Source of the DNA: Bradyrhizobium sp. Leo170
GTDB lineage: Bacteria > Pseudomonadota > Alphaproteobacteria > Rhizobiales > Xanthobacteraceae
Assembly: GCF_004296405.1 (NCBI RefSeq)
Contig: NZ_PSRR01000005.1
Location: 18,945-82,944 of the forward strand
Length of the DNA stretch: 64,000 nt
Reading direction: 5' to 3'
Below, piece by piece: positions 1 through 7,218 of the stretch; within the stretch, counting starts at the first letter, position 1, and each line of letters opens with the position of its first letter. Made by a program: the position numbers and the translations under genes. The notes under the pieces were generated by a model. It saw only the letters and a program-made list of their open reading frames with translations, made no database searches and was not told the DNA's origin.

Positions 1-136
1 CGGAGTCGACATAGGTCGGTGCGAATTGCAGCGACTCGCCCGTCAACCTCACCTTGCGCATGCGCGGCGTGGTGGGCGTGACTCCTGGCGTGCTCTCGCG
101 AACCAGAGCCACTTGCGTTCTGTTTGAGCTGGTCAC
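1..136 (-). CDS. Phage tail tube protein, N-terminal part (runs off the window)
   Basis: A GTG start at 136 has a GGGAGA ribosome site six bases upstream. The 45 visible codons read V-T-S-S-N-R-T and end in the stretch SLQFAPTYVDS. That resembles the first strand of siphophage tail tube proteins, where a P-T-x-x-S-E motif follows an amphipathic strand. It is the last gene seen of the head-to-tail operon, and a tube gene is expected after the tail-terminator gene. The rest lies left of base 1, so the family call rests on a short piece plus position. Confidence 0.6.
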   Translation of the reverse strand, partial: MTSSNRTQVALVRESTPGVTPTTPRMRKVRLTGESLQFAPTYVDS

Positions 137-151
137 GGCTTTCTCCCAAAG

Positions 152-173
152 AAAAAGGCGCCAGAGGCGCCTT
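152..173 (-). terminator. Rho-independent terminator after the head-completion genes
   Basis: A perfect 8-bp stem (155-162 with 166-173) with loop AGA is followed on the minus strand by TTTCTTT. It lies between the 83-residue protein gene and the tail tube gene, so it probably lowers or separates tail transcription. A closely similar hairpin lies before the capsid gene at 5206-5233. Confidence 0.75.
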
Positions 174-199
174 GCGTGAGGTCAGGATTTGAGGACGGG

Positions 200-451
200 C
201 TATTTTTCGGAGGTGGCCGGGGCCGGCGTGAGCGACGCCGTATCCAGCTTGTTCGCCGGCGGCGCGACCGGCGGCTTTGCCGCCCTGACCTTGATGAAGC
301 CGCGCTTCTCCAAGCCTTCGATGGTGTGCGGCGTCAGATCATCGGTATCCAGAACGATGCTGCCGTCATTGGCGCTGGCGGCATCGGCGTCCGCGGCTGG
401 CTTGAACCGGCGGTTCACGGTGTTGAACGGCTTCAAGACGTCGTAGTCCAT
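200..451 (-). CDS. Small phage structural-region protein, unknown function
   Basis: This 83-residue protein starts at ATG 451, six bases after a GGAGG site; an in-frame GTG at 454 is too close to that site. The first half is polar (MDYDVLKPFNTVNRRF). The second half is rich in Ala, Pro and Lys and looks disordered. Small genes here often encode neck or tail-assembly accessory proteins, but I see no recognisable domain. It is the last gene before a strong terminator, so it closes the head operon. Confidence 0.6.
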   Translation of the reverse strand: MDYDVLKPFNTVNRRFKPAADADAASANDGSIVLDTDDLTPHTIEGLEKRGFIKVRAAKPPVAPPANKLDTASLTPAPATSEK

Positions 452-463
452 CACGGACCTCCC

Positions 464-937
464 CTATTCTGCGTCGATGACGCGCCACTCGATGCTGACG
501 GAAAGCAGGTAGTAGTTCGCGTTCTCGGCACCGGGATCGCCGGCGCCCATGTCGGCGTCCATAAACTCGAGCCGGCCGTTGAGCATGGTCAGGCCGCGAA
601 ACATATTCGCGAGTCCCTTGGCGATCCGTCGCGCCTCTCGAGAGCCGGTACCGCGAGGCGTGAAAACGTGAAGCCAGAGCGTGCCGTCTTCGTCCCAGCG
701 GTTGGCAGCCTGATCGATGCCGGCGCCGATCGATTGCTGGCCGTACAGTTCCGAGTTTAAGACGACCAGTACCCAATTCGAGACTTCGCCGCTCGGCGGG
801 CCGTCTCCCTCGTTCTCGTAGACGAGCGGCGCAAGCGAGAAATCCCAATTGCCCGGTACCAACGCTCCGGTCTCGATATCCGTGCAACCGAGGAATTCAC
901 GGATCGCGTCGAACACCGGATCGTACGGCAGATCCAT
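464..937 (-). CDS. Probable tail completion / tail terminator protein
   Basis: This 157-residue protein starts at ATG 937, overlapping the stop of the gene before it. It has an alternating strand pattern (WVLVVLNSELYG, TLWLHVFTPRG, YYLLSVSIEWRV) with a helix between, as in small alpha/beta tail-terminator proteins that cap the tail tube. The order connector, head closure, gp10-like, terminator, tube matches HK97-like phages. The call rests on position and secondary-structure pattern, not on a diagnostic motif. Confidence 0.55.
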   Translation of the reverse strand: MDLPYDPVFDAIREFLGCTDIETGALVPGNWDFSLAPLVYENEGDGPPSGEVSNWVLVVLNSELYGQQSIGAGIDQAANRWDEDGTLWLHVFTPRGTGSREARRIAKGLANMFRGLTMLNGRLEFMDADMGAGDPGAENANYYLLSVSIEWRVIDAE

Positions 938-1590
938 CAGGTCACCTTCATCGTCATGACGAGCGCCGGGTATGTCATTTGGGCACCGGCCATGGTGTCG
1001 GGCCGCAACTTGCTGCGGGCATACGGTCGATAGCCGCGCTTGAAATGCCCCTTCAGGATGTAGCCGCCTGGAAGGGGGATCAGCGTCCGCTTCGTCGTGA
1101 CGAAGTTTCCGAACCGCGCCATCACCATCTTGCGGACATCCTCGATGATGCCCGGCGGCACCGACATCCGCATGTGCCCGACATCAATCTTTCGGCTGTA
1201 GGGCTGGTTGTTGGTCAAGATCACCGTCGAGTTGATAGGGATCTCGTCGAAGCTTTTGATGACGCCGCCGGGCGTCATGATGAACCAGGACTGCTTGTAT
1301 CGGCCCGACTTCTCCGGCGATCGCTCGACCGCGGACTGCAGCGCGAATTCGATGATCTCGCGCCACCACTGGAAGACGTAGAGGATCGGTCCAGGCGGCA
1401 CGACCATCTCTTCCGCGGCACCGAGCACGCCATTGACGTACCGGTAGTATCGCTCCGACCCCTCGCCTTCAGCTATGGACTTGGCGAGCTCGCTCTTCGC
1501 GAACGCTGCCAACTCTCTGGCGATGTTCTCCGGCGAGATGCCGGCGGTGGCGAGTTGCAGATCCTTGGCGAACGTCGATATCCTGGCCAT
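937..1590 (-). CDS. HK97 gp10-like head-tail joining protein
   Basis: This 217-residue protein starts at ATG 1590, sharing bases with the stop of the upstream gene. A helical N-terminus is followed by SPEKSGRYKQSW (about residues 92-103). That corresponds to the P-x-x-T-G-x-L/Y-x-x-S motif typical of the HK97 gp10 family. It also has a basic, aromatic C-terminal part with GHMRM and FKRGYRPYARSK. These proteins join the completed head to the tail. It is longer than the usual 120-150 residues because of an N-terminal extension. Confidence 0.55.
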   Translation of the reverse strand: MARISTFAKDLQLATAGISPENIARELAAFAKSELAKSIAEGEGSERYYRYVNGVLGAAEEMVVPPGPILYVFQWWREIIEFALQSAVERSPEKSGRYKQSWFIMTPGGVIKSFDEIPINSTVILTNNQPYSRKIDVGHMRMSVPPGIIEDVRKMVMARFGNFVTTKRTLIPLPGGYILKGHFKRGYRPYARSKLRPDTMAGAQMTYPALVMTMKVT

Positions 1591-1943
1591 CAGTTGCCCG
1601 ATACCGTGATATCGTAGCAGCCGAGATACTCTCGATGATCCTCGTCCACGGCGTCGATCGTGGCAGGGACATCGAGGTTTGCACCAAAGAAAATCCGGTC
1701 ACCCTTGACCGGTGGGACCGGGAATCCATTCGTCTCTAGATCAAGCCGTGACACGATCAGCTTGCGAACACCGACCGTTATGCCTGGAGCCAATTCGCCC
1801 GGCGCATATCCTTTGGCGACGACCTTGACGTCTGCGCGGCTAACAACTGTCTGCGGATTCGTTTTGGTCATGCGCCGGAAACTGACAACATGCCCGCGGC
1901 GCTGAATGGCTCGCCGCGCCCGCGCCGTGCCAGCCGTGTTCAT
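1590..1943 (-). CDS. Probable head closure (stopper) protein
   Basis: The protein has 117 residues. The start is ATG 1943, inside a TAATG overlap with the stop of the connector gene. A longer reading from 2033 would lie over the connector and is rejected. A basic N-terminus (ARARRAIQRRG) is followed by a compact beta-rich body. It sits exactly where the head-closure gene follows the connector in HK97-like head modules. No diagnostic residue is visible, so this is a positional assignment. Confidence 0.5.
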   Translation of the reverse strand: MNTAGTARARRAIQRRGHVVSFRRMTKTNPQTVVSRADVKVVAKGYAPGELAPGITVGVRKLIVSRLDLETNGFPVPPVKGDRIFFGANLDVPATIDAVDEDHREYLGCYDITVSGN

Positions 1944-2608
1944 TATCCGAACTCCGGCTCGTAGCAGTGGGGCTCGAGCATAGAGGCGATGTCCGGCGGG
2001 AAGGCTCCATTCTCGCCAATTTTTCCGACCCAATATTCGATTTTCTCGATATCGGTCGTCTCTTCGGACTTGACCATCGGGTCTCGATCGGCCGCGAACC
2101 TAGCGGACCTGATCAGCCCGATCACCGCCCCCTCGATCGGCAGCGGCAGCGTGAAATTGTCCTCCGCCGGCAACGTCCACCCAGCCTTGTAGCGGACCAC
2201 CGTTCGGACACCAGGCGCGTAGCCGATGCTGGGCGGCGGCAGAACGCCGGTGCGCCTTACCTCGCCACGAGCGCCGTCGAAATCGTAATCGGATGGGTCG
2301 ATGGTGGCTGACCCGATCGTCACCGACACGATTTCAGTCACCGGCCGCCTGGCAAGGACGAGGCGCCGACCGCGGCGCCGATACCAGGGGCTCCGCTCGA
2401 AGTATTCGTCGAGGGTCTCAAGCCCCAAGGTCTTCGAGCCATCGGCCGCCATCGGCACGTCGATATAGTCGCAGATCATCGCGGAAAGCCGATTGATGAG
2501 GCGATCTATCTTCGTGTCTTCCGCAACTCCCGTGATGCCGAGCTCGGTCTTGACGTTATCGCGCGTGGTCAGCTTCCTGTCCGTGGCGGCCGTCACGACC
2601 GAGAACAT
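1943..2608 (-). CDS. Head-tail connector protein, gp6-like
   Basis: This 221-residue protein has the usual gp6-like build. An N-terminal helical part reads TTRDNVKTELGITG-x-x-EDTKIDRLINRLSAMICDYIDVP. A middle strand region contains RRPVTEIVSVTIGS and SDYDFDGARGEVRR, and a C-terminal helical part follows. This family forms the ring below the portal. The gene follows the HeH-repeat gene by 25 bases and is translationally coupled to the head-closure gene. Confidence 0.7.
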   Translation of the reverse strand: MFSVVTAATDRKLTTRDNVKTELGITGVAEDTKIDRLINRLSAMICDYIDVPMAADGSKTLGLETLDEYFERSPWYRRRGRRLVLARRPVTEIVSVTIGSATIDPSDYDFDGARGEVRRTGVLPPPSIGYAPGVRTVVRYKAGWTLPAEDNFTLPLPIEGAVIGLIRSARFAADRDPMVKSEETTDIEKIEYWVGKIGENGAFPPDIASMLEPHCYEPEFG

Positions 2609-2633
2609 GCGCCGTATCCCCTATTTGGCCAGT

Positions 2634-3218
2634 TCAGCCAGCGAAGTCCGGCTTGTAGCCGGACTTCATCGCCTCGATGATCTCGGTCTTCTCGGTCTTG
2701 CCGGTGAGATCGATATCCTGGTCGGCAGCAACCTTCTGAAGCTCCGCCACCGTCAGGTCATCGAAGTTGCCGGCGGCGATCGCCGACTTGATCTGGACAT
2801 CGCGCTCGATGGCGGCCACGATCTCGGCCTTGGTGGTCAGTCCTGTGAGGTCGACGCCAAAGTTGGCGGCGAGAGCCTTAAGCTCCGCTACCGTCTTCTT
2901 GCTGAGATCGCTGCTGCCGTTCCCGTTGCTGTCGGCTCCCTTGCCGACGACGGCTTCAGGCTGCCGACGCGTGCCGCTGGGATCGCGGCGATCTTGATCC
3001 TGTAGGTTGAGGGCAACATCCGAGGATGCGCCGAGCGCCTTCGCGGCATCCTCCGGCGTTGTGAAATGTGCCGCACCGCGCTTCACCCAGCGATCCGCCG
3101 ACCGCAGGGGAAGGTCGTAGGACTCGCCTTCCTCGAAGCGCACTTCGTCCGGGGTGCCCTTCCGATTGTCGTCGACGATACGCAACTCGTCGAACGTGAT
3201 GTTTGCTGTTTCGGTCAT
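2634..3218 (-). CDS. Phage protein with two HeH/LEM-like helical repeats
   Basis: This 194-residue protein starts at ATG 3218, nine bases after GGCGGAG; an upstream ATG at 3284 lacks a good site. The N-terminal ~60 residues (ITFDELRIVDDN, SYDLPLRSADRWVKRGAA) resemble short capsid-region proteins with a beta fold. The C-terminal half has two tandem helix-extension-helix units, LSKKTVAELKALAANFGVDL and LTVAELQKVAADQDIDL, each followed by K-x-E-I-V/I-x-A. HeH/LEM/SAP-like units bind nucleic acid or capsid partners. The role here is unknown. Confidence 0.6.
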   Translation of the reverse strand: MTETANITFDELRIVDDNRKGTPDEVRFEEGESYDLPLRSADRWVKRGAAHFTTPEDAAKALGASSDVALNLQDQDRRDPSGTRRQPEAVVGKGADSNGNGSSDLSKKTVAELKALAANFGVDLTGLTTKAEIVAAIERDVQIKSAIAAGNFDDLTVAELQKVAADQDIDLTGKTEKTEIIEAMKSGYKPDFAG

Positions 3219-3246
3219 TTTCGCGGACTCCGCCAAGAATGGGTTT

Positions 3247-3268
3247 GGCAGCCCTCGAAAGGGCTGCC
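3247..3268. other. Perfect 9-bp inverted repeat between two structural genes
   Basis: GGCAGCCCT and AGGGCTGCC flank a CGAA loop (UUCG read on the minus strand). It lies in the 30-95 bp leader between the 147-residue and HeH-repeat genes. There is no T run on either strand, so it is more likely an RNA processing or stability hairpin than a full terminator. Confidence 0.5.
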
Positions 3269-3313
3269 GCGATCCGTCGCTCACGCTGAACTGAGTTCAG
3301 CCCAACGCGAGGT

Positions 3314-3757
3314 TCACTTGATGGTTTCGATGACCGACGTTGCCGCCGCACCCGGCGAGTAACGCGAGAACATGCCGAGCAGGACGGCGCCGGAGTCGCT
3401 CGTAGCAACAGCGGTGGTCATCGACAGGCGCACATGGGTGAAGCCGCCGGTCCGGTCCAACTCCTCGGCGCGGACGTTGATCTGCGCCTGTTTGTTCGAT
3501 TTGTCGGTGCCGGCCTGGGTCATCTGGGTGATGGCCTTGCCGGTGATGTCCTTGGCACCGGTGCCGCTCGAGTCCTGCGCCTGCTGCAGCTTGGCGTCGA
3601 TGGTCGCGGCGGCGCCGAGATCGCCGGCCATGACGATTGCGAGCAGTTGCTCGAAAGCCGCCATCGAAACCCAACCGGTGGTCAAGGTGCCTGCCGCATT
3701 TGCATCGGGATCGATGATGCCGACCAACTGCACCTTCTCGCTTATGAGAGCAGTCAT
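3314..3757 (-). CDS. Putative head decoration or minor capsid-region protein, unknown family
   Basis: This 147-residue protein is encoded just downstream of the capsid gene, a place commonly held by head decoration proteins. The sequence is Ala/Thr/Gly rich with a central polar helix (DAKLQQAQDSSGTGAKDITGK). Its C-terminal part ends GAVLLGMFSRYSPGAAATSVIE. The GGAGA site lies in a small palindrome just before ATG 3757. I do not recognise the family. Confidence 0.55.
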   Translation of the reverse strand: MTALISEKVQLVGIIDPDANAAGTLTTGWVSMAAFEQLLAIVMAGDLGAAATIDAKLQQAQDSSGTGAKDITGKAITQMTQAGTDKSNKQAQINVRAEELDRTGGFTHVRLSMTTAVATSDSGAVLLGMFSRYSPGAAATSVIETIK

Positions 3758-3850
3758 TGGAGAATCTCCATTCTGAAGTTGATGGGGTGACCGCCAGGAT
3801 CTGAGCGGCGAAGACGTGAAATCCCCGCCGACCAGGCCAGCGATCGCGGA

Positions 3851-5188
3851 TTACGCGCGGTCGGCGAGCGTTATGAACGGGCTCAGGGTGTCCGCGCCCT
3901 TGAAGGGCGTCAGCGGGGCATCCCAGATCGGCTGGCCGTCCATCCGGGTGACGAACCGGAACGTGGTTTCGTCATTGATGAATCGGGCATGGATCGAGAC
4001 GTCCTGCTTGAAACCTCCCTTCTGGATGGTGAGGTACTGGGCAAGGTCGATCAGCGCGACGTCGCCCTTGTCGCCGAGCGCCGAGTTGAACTCGGTCGGG
4101 ACGATCGGACGGCCGAGCAGGCGCGCGAAGGGTTCGCCCTCGATCGTGCCCTGCGGCAGATAGATCGGCGTATTGCCGATTTTCATCGTCATGAGCTGCG
4201 GCTCGATCTGCTGGTTGATCGTCCAGATCGCGGTCTTGCGGCTGCGGAGCCACAGCCGGGCCCACATCTTCACGATGTTCTCGACCACCACGGTATCGGC
4301 AGACTGGCCGCCTTCCGGGTTGACTGTGACCAAGGCCGGCGACTTGATGAAGCCAAGCGGCATGCCGGCGCCGTTCCCCTCGAAGATGGCATCGTCGATC
4401 TTGAACGAGAATTCGTCGCCGAAGATATCCGGGATGAAGCTGTTCAAGAAGACGGCGTCCTCGAGCAGTTCGTCGGTGGCATACAGCAAGCCGGTCAGCT
4501 TGTGCAGGCGCAGATCCATCTGGCGGAACTGCAACGTCGTCCCCACCTTCTGCTGGCCCTCGCCGGTCCAGAACGCCTGGACACCGCCGAAGCGGGTGCC
4601 GTTGGCGCGGCTCGAGTCCTTCAGCGCGTTGATCTTCACGCCGTTGGAGTTCGGGCCGACGGGCAGTTGCCGAGTACGCGACAGCAGGTCAGACCGGTCG
4701 TACGCCCGCATCATGAGTTCCGACACGAAGTCCTGCTGGATGAGGTAGCCGCCATCCTGGCCGCCGCCCTCGTTCATTCCTGCTGCCGCCTGCCACTCCA
4801 GGCGGTCGTCAACCGTGATGCGGCGGCCGGCGTTGACGATCGCCACCATCTGCTCGCCGAGGGAGCCGAACTTCTTCTTCGGCTCCGCGGCAACGGTGGG
4901 CGAGGTCCGCTCCGTGCGCTCGGTGGAGGTCTCGGCGTTCTCCGCCGGTGCCGGCGTCATGGCGCGCTGCTCGTCCATGAGACGCTCGGTCGAGGCGATA
5001 GCCTGGTTGACGCGCTTCAGTTCGCCGACATATGCCGGTTTGTCGCCTTCTGCGGCGCGGTCATCCATGATCGCTGACAGGCGGGCCTGCTCGGCATCGG
5101 TGATGCTGCCGTCGGCCACCTTGGCCGTCAGCACGCCGGCCTCAGCGATCAACGCGACCTTCTTGTCGCGCAGTGCCTTGATCGACAT
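3851..5188 (-). CDS. Major capsid protein, HK97 fold
   Basis: This 445-residue protein starts at ATG 5188 after AAGGAGAGA. Residues 1-125 are charged and helical (KALRDKKVALIAEAGVL, LKRVNQAIASTERLMDEQR) and look like the HK97 delta (scaffold) domain removed by a protease. From ~143 the body shows HK97 capsid landmarks: GGYLIQQDF, GTRFGGVQAFWTGEG, LTGLLYATDELLEDA, FSFKIDDAIFEGNGAGMPLGF, and C-terminal RMDGQPIWDAPLTP...LSPFITL. No protease gene lies beside it. Residues 275-445 are homologous to the C-terminus of the neighbouring portal protein. Confidence 0.9.
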   Translation of the reverse strand: MSIKALRDKKVALIAEAGVLTAKVADGSITDAEQARLSAIMDDRAAEGDKPAYVGELKRVNQAIASTERLMDEQRAMTPAPAENAETSTERTERTSPTVAAEPKKKFGSLGEQMVAIVNAGRRITVDDRLEWQAAAGMNEGGGQDGGYLIQQDFVSELMMRAYDRSDLLSRTRQLPVGPNSNGVKINALKDSSRANGTRFGGVQAFWTGEGQQKVGTTLQFRQMDLRLHKLTGLLYATDELLEDAVFLNSFIPDIFGDEFSFKIDDAIFEGNGAGMPLGFIKSPALVTVNPEGGQSADTVVVENIVKMWARLWLRSRKTAIWTINQQIEPQLMTMKIGNTPIYLPQGTIEGEPFARLLGRPIVPTEFNSALGDKGDVALIDLAQYLTIQKGGFKQDVSIHARFINDETTFRFVTRMDGQPIWDAPLTPFKGADTLSPFITLADRA

Positions 5189-5205
5189 TCGATCTCTCCT
5201 TCAAT

Positions 5206-5233
5206 AAAAAAGGCGCCCGCGAAGGAGCGCCTT
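5206..5233 (-). terminator. Hairpin terminator between portal and capsid genes
   Basis: The stem AAGGCGC/GCGCCTT (5210-5216 with 5227-5233) is followed by a T run on the minus strand. It sits just before the capsid ribosome site. The 158-bp gap 5189-5346 holds this hairpin and no gene; a promoter for the capsid gene may also be here, but none is clear. Confidence 0.65.
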
Positions 5234-5346
5234 GGTTGCTGGTTGACTCAGGTGGAGACGTGCGGTCTCGACCGAGCCCGCGTAGACACGCAAAGATCAG
5301 GGTCGCTTCGGCGCCCCTACTCCGCGAATTCGAGTTGAAACGAAGA

Positions 5347-7155
5347 TCAGCGAGCGCCGAGCGCCACGAACGGCGATACAGTCAGCGTTGAGTTCTTGGG
5401 CGTGATCGGGGTTTTCCAGCCCGGCGCCCCATCGACGCGGTAGCGCAGCTTGAACGCACTCTCGTCCGTCGAGAACTTGACGTGGATCGAGCTCAGAAAA
5501 TCCGGGTTATCGTCCTTTTGGGCAACGATGTACTGGCTGAAGTCGCCCAGCAGGATATCGCCAACCGAGCTTAGGGCGGGCGTGTATTCGCAGACCTCGA
5601 TCGGATACGACAGGAGACGGCGTGTCCCATCAGCGTCGGTGGTGAAGATCTTTTTGTCCGAAGCCGCATCCAGATCGAGGACGACACCGAGCACCTCATT
5701 GCTCATCAGCCAGATGGCAGAATTGTGCGATGGCCCCCACAGTCGCTCGATCATGCGGACCAGGTTTTGGTACAGAACCGTGCCGGCGGCCTGGCCCGAC
5801 TCCTTTGGTACCGTAATCAGGGCGTCGGACTGCAGGACACCGATCTTCGGCGCCGGCGCCGCCATCGCATCAGTCGCATCATCCGGATTCGCCTGGTTCT
5901 CCTGCGCGACGGCCGGCTTCGGCTGCGCCGCCGGCAATCCGCGCGGCACCTCCCACGCCCAGGGCTCGTTGATGATGTTGAGCCCCTCGGCGACACGGAC
6001 CTCGTTTACGCACATCCAGCCCGGACGATTGCCGCCCTCACCCAGCGCCGCGGCCCAGTAATCCTTGCGGGCCGCGAGGTTGCCGCGCTCGAGCGCATCG
6101 AGATTGAATTTCACCTCGTACAACCCGGTCGCGATGATGAGATCGCGCCGAATAGCCTGCTCGATCCGGCGCGCCCATGGGCGGATCGTGTACTTCACGA
6201 AGTTGATCGACTGTTCCTCGACGGTAGACCGGTTGGTCTGATCGTCGACGCCGAGCATGTGCAGCGGAATTCGAAAGTAGCGCGCCAGCTCCGCGATCTG
6301 CCACTTCCGGGCCTCGAGCAGTTGGGCCTCGCTCGCCTTCATCGAGGCGGGCTCGAACTTGGCACCGTCCTGGAGGATTGCCGGCCGGTGGAAGTTCTCC
6401 GGGCTGGCGTATTTCTCCATCAACCTGGCGATCAGGTTCCGGATCGCCTCGCGGCTCATCCTCTTCTGGGTGGTGATGAAACCACCCATGTTGAGGTTGT
6501 TCGAGAAGATGCGAGACGCGTACTGATCGGCGGCGACGCCGAGACCGATCGATTCCGCGGCGAGATCGAGCATACTGAGCCCGTTGACGCCATCGAGCGA
6601 AAGGCTCGGAATGCGCAACACCTCGTCCTGCAACAGAACCCGAGATCCTCCGGTATTCGGGTTCGATACGGCAAAACGCAGTGTTTCGTCGCGAAGCTGG
6701 TCTTGAACGACGCGATCGCTCCGCAAGAACTTCAATTGGTCGACGGCACCGCGCGTGCCGGGAACGATCTCGGCGTAGCCGGTGCCGAACAGCACGGCAT
6801 GCAGGATGATCGATTCCCAGAACTCGACAGCAGTCTGCGTCCGATTAGGCTGATACCGGATCAATTCCGCGATCGGATGGCTCGGCCATGCCTGGCGGCC
6901 ATCATCCGGCATGATCTTGTTGACCGAGACCGGAAGGCTGGCGATGGTCTCGGCCAACACCTTCGCGCACGCCGCGAATGCTGATAGTCGCATCGCCGCC
7001 ATCGGCGTGATGCGGACTCCAGCCGTCGACCGCTTCCCTACCGACTCGTAGTAGAAATCAGCGTCGTCGCCGTAGTAGCGGTCCTGATCACCAGAATCGT
7101 CGGCCCGACGGCCGATCGACCACACTGCTGCAACGGCGTTGTTGATCCAACCCAT
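5347..7155 (-). CDS. HK97-type portal protein with a capsid-like C-terminal domain
   Basis: The protein has 602 residues, against ~400-430 usual for HK97-type portals. Residues 1-~410 are a typical portal: VRITPMAAMRLSAFAACAKVLAETIASLPV, SHPIAELI, FGTGYAEI, LSLDGVNGLSMLD, RYFRIPLHMLG and NFVKYTIRPWARRIE. An Ala/Pro/Asp-rich linker (410-433) leads into residues 434-602. These align end to end with residues 275-445 of the capsid protein: GQ-x-A-x-TV, RLW-x-x-S-x-x-x-AIW, GD-x-x-L-x-D-x-x-QY, SIH, RVDG and TLTVSPF-x-AL. Identity is roughly a third, so this is not a fresh duplication. No protease gene lies between portal and capsid. The fusion may be functional or an old deletion scar. Confidence 0.85.
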   Translation of the reverse strand: MGWINNAVAAVWSIGRRADDSGDQDRYYGDDADFYYESVGKRSTAGVRITPMAAMRLSAFAACAKVLAETIASLPVSVNKIMPDDGRQAWPSHPIAELIRYQPNRTQTAVEFWESIILHAVLFGTGYAEIVPGTRGAVDQLKFLRSDRVVQDQLRDETLRFAVSNPNTGGSRVLLQDEVLRIPSLSLDGVNGLSMLDLAAESIGLGVAADQYASRIFSNNLNMGGFITTQKRMSREAIRNLIARLMEKYASPENFHRPAILQDGAKFEPASMKASEAQLLEARKWQIAELARYFRIPLHMLGVDDQTNRSTVEEQSINFVKYTIRPWARRIEQAIRRDLIIATGLYEVKFNLDALERGNLAARKDYWAAALGEGGNRPGWMCVNEVRVAEGLNIINEPWAWEVPRGLPAAQPKPAVAQENQANPDDATDAMAAPAPKIGVLQSDALITVPKESGQAAGTVLYQNLVRMIERLWGPSHNSAIWLMSNEVLGVVLDLDAASDKKIFTTDADGTRRLLSYPIEVCEYTPALSSVGDILLGDFSQYIVAQKDDNPDFLSSIHVKFSTDESAFKLRYRVDGAPGWKTPITPKNSTLTVSPFVALGAR

Positions 7156-7218
7156 GGGCGATTTCTGTCCTGATGAGTTGCGGGGAAGACCAGCGGACAG
7201 CGACCGCGGCCGCCGGCA

